Positions 1 to 11,967 are shown, counted from the stretch's first letter. The stretch is DNA of 64,000 nt from Beroe forskalii (GCA_011033025.1 WFMF01000099.1:188369-252368); one strand, 5' to 3'. The notes: generated by a model not told the origin, from the letters alone. Program-made: numbers and translations.

Positions 1-89
1 ATGAACTGTGGTACTTATTGCTAATTGAATAATCGAATAATTAAATTTGTAAAATTGATTTTTTTTTTTCGGAAATTTCGGCCCCCGCA

Positions 90-893
90 ATAATTTTCAT
101 CTTCCGCCATGGCTGTTATGAGTGTGTGGATATTATTTGCACACGGACCAAACGACACGCACAAAATGCGACACATAAGGAGATGACCACTTCAATCTTT
201 GATTTTTCCATCTATTTGTCCAGTGTCCACTCTGTCTCAATGTGTTTAACTTATTAATTGTCTGCCTGTCTGTCTGTCAGTCTACCTGTCTGTCTGTCTG
301 TCTGAACTCTCCCTGTCTTAACTCTGTCTGTTGGAACTCTGTGTCTGTTTGTCCGTCTGTCTATCTGTCTGTCTGTATGTCTGAACCTTCACCCGTGAGG
401 CAGAGCGAATGTTTGGATAGCAGTGCTTTTATCTGACAGTGAATTCGCACTTTCGTAAAGCGAGAAATGTGTCTGAGAGTCAATTTGTCTGTTTGTTCCC
501 ACACTTTCACCTGTCTCGAAGTTGAAGTGACTGTTTGCAAAATGTCCGTCTGCAAGTAAGTATGATGTATGTTCCGGTGCAGGGATTTTCGTCTGTATGT
601 TTGTCTCTGTGTGTCTGTGAGTGTGAGATTGCATGTGCAGCCGCAAGAAAATTAATCTGCTCGGAGTGACAATCATAGTAAGTATATGCGACAAGCTGCT
701 GAGGAGAGGAGAGTTTATGCCAAATATGACAAGTTTAATATTCAATGTATATCCGACAAGATGGGAGGAGACTTTGTCAGAAGAGAAGAGTTAACATAAT
801 ATTATCCTGCAGATATATTGAGAACTGTGCGCGCAGATAAACTTCGAAAATTAAGACGAAATATCTCTAACAAAAGCATCAATTCAATTAATT
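90..893 (+). repeat. Long dispersed repeat, copy 1 (inverted partner at 32150-32892), with a GTCT microsatellite
   Basis: About 750 bp matches, in reverse complement, the stretch at 32150-32892. Shared blocks include the GTCT/GACA tract, the block with AATCTGCTCGGAGTGACAAT (near 657-676), the GGGAGGAGACTTTGTCAGAAG region near 763, and the block near 121-170 containing CACACGGACCAAACGACACG. The 262-380 part is a (GTCT)n tract whose apparent open frame is not a gene. No protein homology is recognised, so the nature of the repeat (solo element, LTR or segmental duplication) is open. Confidence 0.8.
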
Positions 894-1985
894 TGAGCGA
901 AACGGAGAGCGAAAATTGAAAGAAGTGAGTAAGTACCAAACATACTATACTAATCAGAACGTCAAAAAAGCAAACAAAATTTCAGAAAAACGTCTATATA
1001 TTGATAAACGGAAGTATAACAAGTTAAAACATAATGTATTATGTAATGTAAAATATGTCAACCGCCACTTACAACCAAGTCACGCATACGTAATAATAAC
1101 ATAACATATTTAGAACATTTTAAGTCTTCCACTAAGTTACATAACCAACTTCCTTGATATACCCTCCCTATATTGCTGCTGTATATAATCCCTCTCTAGA
1201 CGACACTCAGGCAGGGGTGTATAATATATTCGTCATTAATTCAGCAGGTTATGATATGAAAATGACGTCACTTTTGCTGGAATATTATATTGTGTGCGAG
1301 ACTATCACTCCGCAAGAATTCTGCTATATGCGTGTGTGTGTACTATCGTATGTTAGCTATTCGGAGCTTGTCAACACGAGGTATATATATATATATACAC
1401 CCTGCACACATGATAGAGCTCGGGTAGCCAATCAGAACGCTGGAAACCGGTCACGTGCTCGTTGCCAACCAATGAAATGTTTCCATTTCCCACGGAACAC
1501 ATATATGCAGGGTATCTCTAGATGTTGTGTGAGGGTGAATGTGTCTGGTAGGGAGAGGTGAGGTCAGCGCAGTTTTTGGCCCTGACAAATCTATCAAAAT
1601 ATATTACGTTTTATAATATTACGTTTTAGAGATGAAATGTGTTTGATGATTCGTGATGATTAGCAACACACGCCCTGACAATCTCTGTTTAATTCATTAG
1701 TTCATAATATATTCATTAGTTAATTAAAGCAATAATTGGCTCCATCAAGTTATACCAGTCAAAGGTCACACAGGAACGGAGAGGTGGTTTCGATGGCTTC
1801 CCTCAGCCACTAGGTTACTCGCTAATCTTATCAAAGTGTATCAACTTATCAAGAAGTCAAAGTCGTCTAAATGTCAATGTACTTAACACTCAAACTGAAT
1901 GTTTTAAGTCTATAATAGGTGACCGGCACTTTTCAAATGCGCTGAGTATAAGATGTACCCCAACCCGCACTTGCATACGATCTGC
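894..1985. other. Gene-free stretch
   Basis: A+T-rich sequence with no convincing exon. It holds a short TA run at 1381-1396 and a direct pair of CCAAT boxes listed separately. Open frames here (916-1104, 1154-1561) have no recognisable protein character. Confidence 0.5.
1428..1473 (+). promoter_or_regulatory. Paired CCAAT boxes (direct, 41 bp apart)
   Basis: CCAAT at 1428 within GCCAATCAGAACG and again at 1469 within AACCAATGAAAT, with a CACGTG E-box between them at 1452-1457. CCAAT in this context is the NF-Y recognition sequence. No transcript can be assigned, so promoter function is inferred. Confidence 0.3.
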
Positions 1986-2153
1986 ATGGGTGCTTAGATC
2001 GCTAAATTGAAATAACTAAAAAGTAAGATGGGTGCTTAGATGGCTGAATTTAAATAACTAAAAAGTAAGATGGGTGCTTAGATCGCTAAATTGAAATAAC
2101 TAAAAAGTAAGATGGGTGCTTAGATGGCTAAATTGAAATAACTAAAAAGTAAG
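1986..2153. repeat. 42-bp tandem repeat, four copies
   Basis: Four near-identical 42-bp units, each starting near GATGGGTGCTTAGAT and ending in AACTAAAAAGTAA. The copies alternate between GATCGCT and GATGGCT at one internal site, which suggests a two-unit block was duplicated. Confidence 0.9.
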
Positions 2154-2301
2154 ATTTCGGTTTACACGTTACAGCTCAGAGAGCATCTAGTACTATCTAC
2201 ACAGTATAAAACGTTACCAATTACTCCAAGTTGAACACTGGAACACTTAGCACTGGCGAGAAAACCACACACACCAACCACCCTTTACATAATAAACCCT
2301 G

Positions 2302-2352
2302 ACACTATGGCGTCATCAATTCCCCATTCTAACCCCTGATAATGACATCACT
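2302..2352 (-). repeat. Paired-CRE module (solo copy)
   Basis: Reads in reverse complement as GTGATGTCATTATCAGGGG, then a short spacer, then AATTGATGACGCC. It matches the consensus of the window-wide module: two TGACGTCA-like sites about 40 bp apart with the order CRE-TTATCAGGGTTTAGA-GAGTTGATGACGTC. It lies only 120 bp from a palindromic element carrying the same core. Confidence 0.6.
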
Positions 2353-2471
2353 CTCTTCCGCCTACTACATCTCCCACACACTCGCTCACTTACCGGAACA
2401 CCTAGCGGAACCGCTAATGCAAACCAGTTGTAATAATAATGTCCGGCTCCTTACGGTAGACTCAGTGACTC

Positions 2472-2564
2472 GAGCGCGAGAAATAGGCGGTTCAACGGCA
2501 TCAACTTACTACGTTGAGCTATGATAATGACGTCATCATCTACCCGACTATTTCTCGCGCGCGG
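2472..2564 (-). mobile_element. Family A palindromic MITE-like element
   Basis: Terminal inverted repeats GCGCGAGAAATAGGCGGTTC and GACTATTTCTCGCGCGCGG flank a core containing ATCAACTTACTACGTTGAG and ATGATAATGACGTCATCAT. The same ends and core recur at least nine more times in the window. It is too short to encode a transposase and is presumably non-autonomous. Confidence 0.85.
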
Positions 2565-3229
2565 CAGACTCGGCGACTCCAGCACGTGCAGGAAGTGGAG
2601 CAGTCGTCAAATTAATGCTTTGTGGTACGTGATAATGAAGTCATGATATAACCATTTTAAAATGATACAAAAAATCAAGAACAAAATTGGTACTATTTGA
2701 AAAAAAGATACACAGAATTAAGCCCTCCAAATTAGAGCCCCCTATGGGTGATTTTTATACCCACGAAGAGTTAGGATCAACTTACTGCTGTGCAAGTTTC
2801 TAAGTTTAAGGTGTTAAAACGATGTCGTATTGACCGTCTTTTAGATTGCACACGCTCGATGATAAGTCGATGATATAATGGAAGTGGACAGTAGAAAAGT
2901 AGTGCACAAACTAGTAAAATCAAGATAAGAAGATACTGCTAGAAAATTAAACACGTGACCAGAATTAAGTTAAGATCTGTTGTTTATCGCGAATAACAAT
3001 CCTGTGCGAGAAAATCAGGAATACAAAGTTTCGATATTACAGCGCGTTACCATGGTAAGATATACACGAGTAGATGTTACTCTATATTTAGCTTTCACAG
3101 CTTTGAAAACACGTGGGCAATAGTGGAAATTATGTGCCAAATATTTTACCACAACGACAGTCAAATTCTACATTCGCTTTGTTACGGCTTTGCAGAGGAC
3201 AGAGAGATGTAATAGTCGGATGTAAACGG
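2565..3229. other. Gene-free stretch
   Basis: No exon is visible. There is one degenerate CRE-like site (GATAATGAAGTCATGA near 2632) and otherwise unremarkable A+T-rich sequence. Confidence 0.4.
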
Positions 3230-3560
3230 GTACATCGGTCATGGTGTCAGAGTAAATCGGTGTCAGAGTGTACTGGTGTCAGAGTCAAATTGCAAATCGG
3301 TGTCAGAGTGCACTGGTGTCAGAGTAAAACTGCGAACCTGTGTCAGAGTGCACTGGTGTCAGAGTAAACCAGTGTCACAGTAAACCGGTGTCAGAGTAAA
3401 CTGGTGTCAGAGAGCACTGGTGTCAGAGTAAAACAGCGAACCGGAGTCAAAGTAAACCGGTGTCAGAGTGCACTGGTGTCAGAGTAAAACTGCGACCCGT
3501 GTCAGAGTGCACTAGTGTCAGAGACCAGAGTAAAATGGTGTCAGAATGACAGCGTTAATT
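3230..3560 (+). repeat. Degenerate GGTGTCAGAGT tandem array
   Basis: Short units of about 16-17 bp on the theme GGTGTCAGAGTAAACT or GGTGTCAGAGTGCACT, with variable spacers such as AAACTGCGAACC. The 16-bp unit of the array at 12298-12490 (GGTGTCACAGGAAACT) and the opposite-strand array at 57590-58440 (CACTCTGACACCAGT) look related. The open frame over it is a by-product of the repeat. Confidence 0.85.
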
Positions 3561-3718
3561 GAGGGATTAGCCGTGTGAGTAAACTGGTTTCAGAACTGAG
3601 AAACGGGTGCCAAATCGGCTCTCGACAACGAATTTCCAAAGTACCCACAAGTTTATAACAAAGACTGAGCGAGGCATCTAGAGAAGCTTGATGAGAGAGG
3701 AATCTATTACTATACTAC

Positions 3719-3822
3719 TAAACGGGGGATGGATCTACTACTAGTACTACTAAACGGGGGATGGATCTACAAGAGATCCAAACAGAGTCCCCAACACGGG
3801 ACCTCCCGCTGGGAGGTCCCTG
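3719..3822. repeat. Short direct repeat followed by a perfect 10-bp hairpin
   Basis: CTAAACGGGGGATGGATCTAC occurs twice (from 3717 and 3747). It is followed by GGGACCTCCC-GCT-GGGAGGTCCC at 3798-3820, a perfect 10-bp stem with a 3-nt loop. Its role is unknown. Confidence 0.7.
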
Positions 3823-4141
3823 TTGCCAGGGCTACTGTGGATGGGAACTAGTCCCGTACCTCCCAATAAGAGAGGAATCACGCCCCGTGTAGCTGGTGAT
3901 ATAACCACATAATGTGGAGAGTGATAACAACATATAATGTGTGATAAGAGGATGAGCTGCATATATTATGTACTGACAGCACTGTCAATATCCGGGGCAC
4001 CAGCTGGTCTCGACCGATTGCGGAGGAAAACCCTCAAGAGCGCCCTTTCTACATTACTTCACCACAGATAATGATTTGATATATTATCATACACTCATAC
4101 AGCTCATATATTATTCAGCGCTCAAGTGTATTATTAAACGT

Positions 4142-4235
4142 CGCGCGCGAGAAATAAGCGGTTCAACGTCATCAACTCACTACATCGAGCTATGATGATG
4201 ACGTCATCATCTACCCGTCTATTTCTCGTGCGCGG
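4142..4235 (-). mobile_element. Family A palindromic MITE-like element
   Basis: Ends GCGCGCGAGAAATAAGCGG and CTATTTCTCGTGCGCGG around a core with ACGTCATCAACTCACTACAT and GATGATGACGTCATCAT. The orientation is the same as the copy at 2472. Confidence 0.85.
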
Positions 4236-4430
4236 AGTTTAAGTTGTGTCCAACACTCAAACGAATGGTATATTTAAGCAACAGAACGTGACGTCACTAT
4301 GACACTTAAACGTGGAAGGTTGATGCCCTCGAATCGCTTAGTTTTATCCTCAAAGACAGATGAGGTACATGCTATTAGACACTTCGCCCCTTTTAAATAA
4401 GAATATCGTCTACATACATTCACCCGTTGT

Positions 4431-4540
4431 ATTATACGCCGCGCACGAGAAATAGGCGGTTAAATTTCATCAATTTACTGCACAATGATATGATAATGAC
4501 GTCATCCTACCCGACTATTTATCGCGCGCGGCGTATAATA
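4431..4540 (-). mobile_element. Family A element with extended termini ATTATACGCCGCG
   Basis: The left end ATTATACGCCGCGCACGAG is mirrored by TCGCGCGCGGCGTATAAT. The inverted repeat therefore runs beyond the AAATAGGCGG block and ends in TATACGCC. A flanking TA on both sides is compatible with a TA target duplication as in Tc1/mariner-derived MITEs, but the element could also simply end in TA. Confidence 0.85.
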
Positions 4541-4931
4541 TACAGATAGTCGGTGCATTAGCGTTTAGCATTATAAAAGTATAAATGATGATACGTGATC
4601 ATGAATACTTTTTCACACGTTTAAACTAATGAAGAGTCCTTATCAGTTATCACAGAATTGTTTGAAAATAAACGCGCCAATTAATCAATCATTCTATCAT
4701 CCGGCTAGCTTGATCATCTTGAACCCGCAAAAAACCTGAAACCCTTAATCAAAATACCCCCAAAGGGTCCTAAGACCTTGTCTTCATCGTTACGTGACAC
4801 TTTTGAATCACAGTCCATTTGACGGGGTGATGTCATTCATTTCACTCATTTACTCAGGTCTCAGCTGCTAGGCCATCACGCTACGATTCACGAAATTATG
4901 CATATGACTTTGACAACCCACATTTTAGAAT

Positions 4932-4985
4932 AGTGAGATGATGACGTCATTATCAGGGTTTAGAACTGTGAGTTGATGACGTCTA
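4932..4985 (+). repeat. Paired-CRE module (solo, best-preserved copy)
   Basis: ATGATGACGTCATTATCAGG, GTTTAGAACTG, TGAGTTGATGACGTC. Both half-modules are intact and there are no GGCGG palindromic ends. I use this copy as the reference for the module. Confidence 0.75.
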
Positions 4986-5084
4986 ATCGCCTATATTCTT
5001 CCCTAACTACCTACTCATCAAAGAATGATTAAGTAGGGCATGCGCAGGAGCAGAGCTAAACAGGCAATGGAATATCATATTCGG

Positions 5085-5130
5085 TATGGTGTCCCCAACT
5101 CACCATTCTAAACCATGATAATGACGTCAT
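5085..5130 (-). repeat. Paired-CRE module (solo)
   Basis: Reverse complement reads GTGATGACGTCATTATCATG, GTTTAGAATGG, TGAGTTGGGGA. The first CRE is perfect and the distal one is eroded. Less than 150 bp from the copy at 4932, in opposite orientation. Confidence 0.6.
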
Positions 5131-5280
5131 CACGCTCAAGATAGTCTGCAATCTGCGTGCACCAATCCTACTCCCTTTTCTTCTCACCTTAAGCGAAGCT
5201 CATGATTCTTGTGTCTACGTGAAATAAGGAGGTGTTTGCAATTTAAACATATACCCGGCGTCTAATGCATATTTTATTTT

Positions 5281-5299
5281 ACCCACACACACACGCACT

Positions 5300-5345
<46 letters not shown>

Positions 5346-5362
5346 CGCACACACACACGCAC
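5281..5362. repeat. (CA)n microsatellite
   Basis: A dinucleotide CA tract with occasional CG and TA interruptions. Confidence 0.95.
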
Positions 5363-5423
5363 AGACGAGTGCGCGACACGCAAACACATCACTTGAAAGA
5401 GCTCACTCAAGGAGCAAGGCTTG

Positions 5424-5475
5424 GATAATGACGTCATTATCTTGGTTTATAACGATGAATTGATGAGCTCAATGC
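5424..5475 (+). repeat. Paired-CRE module (solo)
   Basis: GGATAATGACGTCATTATCT, GGTTTATAACGA, TGAATTGATGAGCTC. The first half is an 18-bp perfect palindrome GATAATGACGTCATTATC. The second is degraded. Confidence 0.65.
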
Positions 5476-5530
5476 ACCAACTAACGGCACATATTATATG
5501 AAAGCACTCAGTCGATGAAGCTTGTGTGTG

Positions 5531-5632
5531 TAACGTCGCGTACGAGAAATAGGCGGTTCAACGTCATCAAATCACTACATCATGATATGATAATGACGTC
5601 ATCCTACCCGCCTATTTCTCGTGCGCGGAGAA
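5531..5632 (-). mobile_element. Family A palindromic MITE-like element
   Basis: TCGCGTACGAGAAATAGGCG at the left and CCGCCTATTTCTCGTGCGCG at the right, with the core ACGTCATCAAATCACTACAT and GATAATGACGTCATCC. Confidence 0.9.
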
Positions 5633-5714
5633 TAAACCTATTTCTCGGCGTGTAATCGTGTAATATGCCCCATTTTATGGAGCTCACTCCAGAGGGTGAG
5701 AGTAGAGTAGTAGA

Positions 5715-5802
5715 CTCCGCGCGCGAATAATAGGCGGTACAACGTCATCAACTTACTACATTTAGCTATGATAATGACGTCATCCTAACCGCCTATTTCT
5801 CC
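5715..5802 (-). mobile_element. Family A palindromic MITE-like element, right end eroded
   Basis: Left end CTCCGCGCGCGAATAATAGG. The right end stops at CCGCCTATTTCTCC without the GCGCGG tail. The core ACGTCATCAACTTACTACAT and GATAATGACGTCATCC is intact. It is only 83 bp from the previous copy. Confidence 0.8.
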
Positions 5803-7802
5803 TGTGAGAGTAGCAGTAGCTCACAGAGAGTTGTAGTGAGTCCTAATAGTAGTACTAATAATAGTACGCAATATTAGCAGGGGGAGGGGGAGGTAAGAGC
5901 ATACTTAGCTTCAACTGCTAGAGAGAGTGTTGCACTGTTGCAGGGTAAAGGGAAGGGGTACAATTTTAGAATCTTTTGAATCTGCTTCATTGAGTCAAAA
6001 GAGAAAAAATGAAGTGCACAATAATTTTACTTGTTGAATCATTTACATGCCTCCTGCTACATCAAAGTATTGAATAGATCCTACCAGAACCTCTAGAATC
6101 TAGATTTAACTTGAATCATTGAAGAGAATATAACAGTGCCTGGATCACTGGACACTGGACTCCCATTCTCTTTGTCCTAAGACCTAATAACTTAATAACA
6201 TTTTAAATAGCTAATTGTAACCTGGAAAAGAGAAGGATCAAGGCCCTATGCCCAGATCCCTTGACTTGAGGGACCTGGTATGGGTTTTCAGCTTTATCAT
6301 CCGAGTAGTTTCTATCAAAGGATCGGAGTTATAAATCTGTGGTTGTGTTGAGAAACACACTTTGTATATTCCAGGATTTGACACAATACCTAGCTGCTCG
6401 GAAGATTTTGTTAATATTTGAGAATATGACAAAGTCTTCTGCTTCAGAGGAATATTTATGAGAATATGGTGAAGGGGAAGATAGTAAGTACCTCTCAAAT
6501 ATACAAAACGAAACTGGGAGTCAATTAAAATGAAGCCCTGGTTTAATGAGGAAATGCAGCTAATGACATGAAGAAAGAATCCAGATCTTCAATACATATA
6601 TCATGCAATAGGTCCTGAGGAGTGATGTCATTATCTGGGTTTATAGAGGAGGACTGAAGATGTAGAAGTGCTTATTTTCATTTAGAAGAAGATAAAGTTA
6701 GAGAGTGTCTGGTCGTTGTCTGGCAGGTATTGCTCCTGAGAGTTAGGCAGAAAACGTATGAGTTGAAGTTAGGCAGGATTATATGTCTGCAGCTATCATA
6801 GTTAGAAGAACATGGAATTACTTCTTACATAGTATATCATTATGTATGAGATACAACCATTATGCACTGTACGAGATACCAAAATAAACAAAAAAAATAA
6901 GCTTAACTCAAAAGGTTAAGACTGAAGATACAGATATTATCAAACAAAATATCTGAAAATAGAGACAGAGAGGTTGAAAAGTAAAGGTCACATACGAGTA
7001 AAGATGTAACATCTTAACATCTTTTAACAGTGAGGGTAATTTAGATTGAAAAACAAAATGAAGACCTTTATCGTAGAAAAGGTAAGGTATCATTAAGGCA
7101 AAATAACTGTGTCTGTACTTAGACAGAAGTACCTACTACTCTACTAACCTGCTATTCAGAACATAGATCGTATGAAGTCTACCTGCTTTGACTACTCCAA
7201 GCACACTATCAAAGTCTACTTCTATTTACTTAATGAGGATAATATCAAGTCTACGACGTCTGCTTCATACATTCATTTCCATAGTTAGAATCTAGATAAC
7301 ATACAAGAAGATAAGTAGGAGCAATGAACAATATGCAATGTGCATGCAGAAAGGCAGACAAGTCCATCACAATATATTCTCTTTTATTAGAATTTAGTTG
7401 AACAAATTTTAGAGCATATTACTGCGCAGAACAAAGCGGACGAGTGCAGTGGGAAGAGAGTTTATTCAGAAGAATTCTCCGACTCGTCCAATTAGCAAGA
7501 TATGTCTGATTCATTAATATATCTTAATATGTTAATATGCAACTACAATGATATTATAATATTACTTTTTTCTATATATCACAGTAATTTTTTCTAAACA
7601 AAACTATAAAAACGTTCCAAAATATCTTAAAATAAATCATCATTGGATCGATTTAACATTATCGAATCACAGATCACTCAAGACACGAATGAACAAACAA
7701 ACACACTACTCTAAACCCTGAATTTGTACATACTTAGCATAATATAATTTACACAAATTATAGCTTTTATATAAGCTATTACTGAGTCCACTTAACATTG
7801 AC

Positions 7803-7860
7803 TACACACCGACACACATGCATACCGACACACATGCATACCGACACACACATGCAATAT
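7803..7860. repeat. 16-bp tandem repeat
   Basis: Units of the form CCGACACACATGCATA repeated about three times, then a partial copy. Confidence 0.8.
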
Positions 7861-9270
7861 GCATACTGTATACCGCTAATGGAGTACTAACCGTACTAAC
7901 ACATACCTTCAGGCAGAGAGTAATACCTACATGTCAGGTAATTTCTGATTGAATTGTTAAGAAGGTTCAGAAATTCAGAATCTCAAGGTAAATTCTGCGT
8001 AACTGAGCTTACCTACACTGCATTTTGATTCTTGACTTCTTGAGGAAAATCCTAGGGGGATCCTAGGTGCGCTTTTGAAAACTTGGGGTCTGTTTTCAGC
8101 CCCCGCCCTCGTGCTGCAATTTTCGTTCAACCAGCGCAGCATCTCAGCATTCTGCAATACTGTTGAAGGTTCCGCTCTGACACAAAAGCGCGCAAATGCT
8201 GCATAATGTTTGGTGTAATTAGGGTTTATAACCGTATGGAATATGGGCAGGCATAATATTCCCACGTAAGTTACTGGGTAAGTTCCCGCGTAAGTTCATG
8301 TAAGTTCCATGAATGTAAGTACTTGGATGTCATACAGCAGACTGGGTTATTACTGGAACTAACTGCACCAAAAACAAATTAAAAGTTTAAAATAAGAACA
8401 ACCATAGAATGTACAGAGAGAAGTGTATACCGAACGTTAATTTTGCAGGAGACTGGAAAACACTACTAGAAAACAGTACATTTACATTAGAAAAGTATAA
8501 AATAAACTGATATTAAAGTTTATCGTATCATTGAACGGTTAAAACTTGCTCCCTAAAATACACATTGCTTTGACGTACATCGTTTAAGCAAGACGTAGAA
8601 TCCAGGTAAAGATACCTACTATCTGCATAGTAAATACCTGGATGTGACAAGAGGAGTGTAAACCTATAATCGCATACCTTACATACTTAATGAGTAAAGT
8701 ACAGTAAAGTACACTGTTCATCTACGAATCTAGCAAGAGTAAGAAAATATATACTTGGCATGTAGGGATGTAAAGCTAAATTTAGAACTCTGGTTCAGTA
8801 AAACGTTGGTACACGGCCGAAAAAAACATACAGTTCATCTGATATGAGCTGTATTTCAATCTACAAACCACATTTCATAAGTACAGGAGTGCTAGAAGGG
8901 CAAGATGATTCATTTGAGGCCCAAATTTTGCAACAAATGGCTTTCGATCCCGAATAAATCTTATCAAATTACATGGTAGGTTGTTCATCATTAAAAAGAT
9001 TAATGTTGAAATGAAGCATGGTGGTGAGGTGGTGTTCCGCTGCATAATTTCGATTCAGTTCGAATGAAAACTTAAAACGGATGAAAAGCTTCCAGCAGTC
9101 TCGCTCTCGACTTTCTACCAAATCTCTTGTAACGATTATTTGTTAGAAGTTTGACAGGTGACAACCACACAAACACTCAGACAAACACAGAAAGGGAGCT
9201 CTCGCTCCCAGTCTGTTGAGGGACAGTATTATCATCGTCCGAATGTTTACCCCTGGAACAGCTTTGTTTG

Positions 9271-9316
9271 ACCAATGAACGTGGAAGATTCGTGTCAAAC
9301 TGCGTGTTGATTGGTC
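9271..9316. promoter_or_regulatory. Convergent CCAAT pair, 38-bp spacing
   Basis: CCAAT at 9272 (GACCAATGAACG) faces ATTGG at 9310 (TGATTGGTCAC). The offset of 38 bp is exactly that seen at 14328/14366 and 31260/31298, although the middles are unrelated. The sequence AACTATATACAG follows about 35 bp downstream and could act as a TATA element. NF-Y binding is inferred from the motif only. Confidence 0.4.
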
Positions 9317-10074
9317 ACTACAAACACATGGTACGGATAAACTATATACAGTTGCTGTCATGACCTGTCAAACCATTAGAGCAGCAGAGAAATTGGTAGA
9401 AGTTGATGCATAAATATGTGCATAAATATTCATGCATAATGATATATGCATAATGCATAAAAAGGGACCTGTAATTGTAAATAGTTAGTATTTCATCCTG
9501 TAGATCTCAGAATGAATGTCAAGGGAAATCATTTGGAAAACGTCTATAGGGACGGTGTAATTGCAGAAAAGCAATGAATAATTTACTGAAGTACTGATTC
9601 ATCGAAGTGCCACTTCACAATAAACTGACGAGGTAGTTAAGGTTTACTAAAAAGTAGTATTATCTTCACAGCAATTGCTGTGAAGATCAATTAACCCCAT
9701 AAGGCATAAAAGTAAAAACGGAGGCTATGAAACCCATTCCTATCTCAGTAAATGTGGTAGAGTTTTTTGCCCACTATTTCCCCAAAACGATTGCGAGAGA
9801 GAGGGGGCAGGTAAACCACTAGCGACGAATCACTCGAACTCAGATCAATTCCTGCATAAAATATATTAAAAAGCATTTACATATGCGAACCTAAGGATTT
9901 ACTGGTAGCACACACCTTTTGTACCTTTTAAAATAAAGAGGTACACGGGGAAATATATACAATTTAAATAGCACAATGAGCAAGTGGCAGAAAGCAGTGG
10001 AAAACATGACTGCCAGTGGTGGAAATCCTGCCTGGAGGGTGAGAAAGAGACAGAGAGAGCACTGAAAAAATATA

Positions 10075-10278
10075 CCTTAGGAGGTGTATTTATATGGGAT
10101 AAAATTTCGGTGTTTCAAATTTTGGTAAGTTGAAAATATGGGGATTTTCTCAATCATTGCTCTCGTTAAGATAAGATGATAATGACGTCATTTTGAACTG
10201 TCATGGTGTGTGGAAAAAATGGGGATTTTTCTGAAAAATCCCCAAATTACAACCTTTATAAATAAACCTCCTGCAAGG
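10075..10278 (+). mobile_element. 204-bp palindromic element with CCTTAGGAGGTGTATTTA ends
   Basis: Starts CCTTAGGAGGTGTATTTATA and ends TAAATAAACCTCCTGCAAGG. Its centre contains GATAATGACGTCATTTTGAA. It matches, in the opposite orientation, the element at 11632-11834, including the AAATGGGGATTTTTCTGAAA block and the CATGGTGTGTGGAAAAAA block. A TA dinucleotide precedes the left end. Confidence 0.85.
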
Positions 10279-10845
10279 CACATATTATATTCTTATAAAA
10301 TATATATACCAAAATTACAGGCTCTCCCTGGGCTGCTAAAAGGGGTTCATTTTATAGAATATATACGACCATGTAACCGATTTCGTCTGTGCAGGTGCCT
10401 GGGCGATTTATGAACAATGAGTTTATACACACTATTGACTATATGAATTGGAGTGGACATTGGACAATCCCAAGGCAGGGGCATAATGGCATATGCTTCT
10501 CAAGCGCTTACAGTGCAGAGGTTTTAAAAGGGAATATACTACTTGATATTTTAGTCTAGAGAGTACGGTTTATTACTTTATTAAATGGTTTTATCGGGCG
10601 CGGATTGCAATATTTGATGCACCGGAATCTACCAGACTAGAGATTAAATGGGCATCACGGACTACTGCAGAAAGTATTTAATAATTATCATCCTGCAAGG
10701 GTTATACTTTGCAAGAATGCAAGGATCGTACTTTATTCGCATCGTAGTGATTGCAGTGATTGCACAATCCGTGCATTTTAACTTTTTTGGAGCAATAAAG
10801 TATTTGCTGCAGCCCTTAAAGGGACCATTACATAATCCATTAACA

Positions 10846-10940
10846 ACGCTCAGAATAAATAGGCGGTTGCAATGATGTCATTTACACTGTGCGCGCTGCC
10901 AAATTGTTGAAAATGACCGCCTATTTCTCGTGCGCGGGGT
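10846..10940 (+). mobile_element. Family B element (variant core)
   Basis: AATAAATAGGCGGTTGCAAT at the left and ACCGCCTATTTCTCGTGCGC at the right are family A type ends. The centre is different: GATGTCATTTACACTGTGCG, CGCTGCCAAATTGTTGAAAA. The same centre occurs at 59073-59174 in reverse orientation, which defines a second subfamily. Confidence 0.8.
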
Positions 10941-11631
10941 TTAATCCAAAGATTGTAATGATATGGCGCATGCTGAAGCGTGTCAGCTTGATAATGGACG
11001 CTCCAATCATATTTTATTGGCATAATTTAACTTGAACACGGTATGATATTTCTGAAATTCATACCACAGAAAAATATGAGTAATTTCTGGCGTATAATCA
11101 CGAGTTAAAACATACACTCATACAATATACACTCATACATACAATCATACAGACGAGGTTCTGAACGGTGTTCATTAATACCTTTTTAAAACCCAGAGGA
11201 GACTGGCAAGGTTCCTCACAGTAAGAGACCACTTAGAAAGAATTGACATGTTTTTATCTTTATATTTATACCTCTCCGACTTGGGAGCGAACAGGTTCAA
11301 CCATAATTTAGTGGTAGTTTCAATTTACAATTAACATCCAAGCTCCGTGAAATATAATTGCTGTGTCGATGCATAATTCGTTGCAAATCATAGCAAGCAG
11401 CAGCTAAGGTCTGATATCATCAAAATATTTGCACGAATAAGAAAAAATAGCCTTATTCAACAACTCAACAACTCAACTAACCCAAAGTCCCATCAATGAA
11501 CCGATCCTGAATCCCAAGACATCCTGAGACCCACGAATTATCCACACATCTCGCACATAGTTGGAAAGGTTGTGCCAATGTCGGTGTTATTACGAACCAC
11601 AGTTGCAGGAGCTACTTCTACAGTTTATCTA

Positions 11632-11834
11632 CCTTAGGAGGTGTGTTTATGGAGGTTGTAATTTGGGTATTTTTCGGAAAAATCCGATTTTTTCACACAC
11701 CATGACAGTTCAAAATAACGTCATTATCATATGTTAACTAGAGTGATGACTTGCGAATCCCCAAATTGGAACCAACCAATTTTGTACTTTTGTAAACACC
11801 AAAATTATACTCCACATAAATACACCTCCTAAGG
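11632..11834 (-). mobile_element. 203-bp palindromic element with CCTTAGGAGG ends, second copy
   Basis: Perfect terminal repeats CCTTAGGAGGTGTGTTTATG and CATAAATACACCTCCTAAGG, bordered by CTA and TAG (TA duplication likely). The centre contains AACGTCATTATCATATG, a degraded CRE half-module. Confidence 0.9.
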
Positions 11835-11967
11835 TAGCTTCAAGAGACATGTATAGCGCAACAAACATACACTTGGTAGCAGAGCAAAGCCTGTCCATTC
11901 TACTACGCTAGACCTGTACGATATACGATGCTTTGCGGAGTGATATATAAGCGCAGTTTTAGGGTTT

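Larger units (their letters stand above)
5803..10070. other. Gene-free stretch
   Basis: No convincing exon on either strand over about 4.3 kb. It contains a degenerate solo CRE module near 6619-6656 (GAGTGATGTCATTATCTGGG), a small tandem repeat (7803-7860), A+T-rich TGCATAA-type repeats near 9405-9465, and the convergent CCAAT pair at 9271-9316. Short minus-strand frames at 6238-6498 and 7975-8265 show no recognised protein features. Confidence 0.45.

Noticed and set aside
242-745. Short Cys/Ser/Val-rich frames
   Set aside because: Produced by the GTCT microsatellite in a dispersed repeat.
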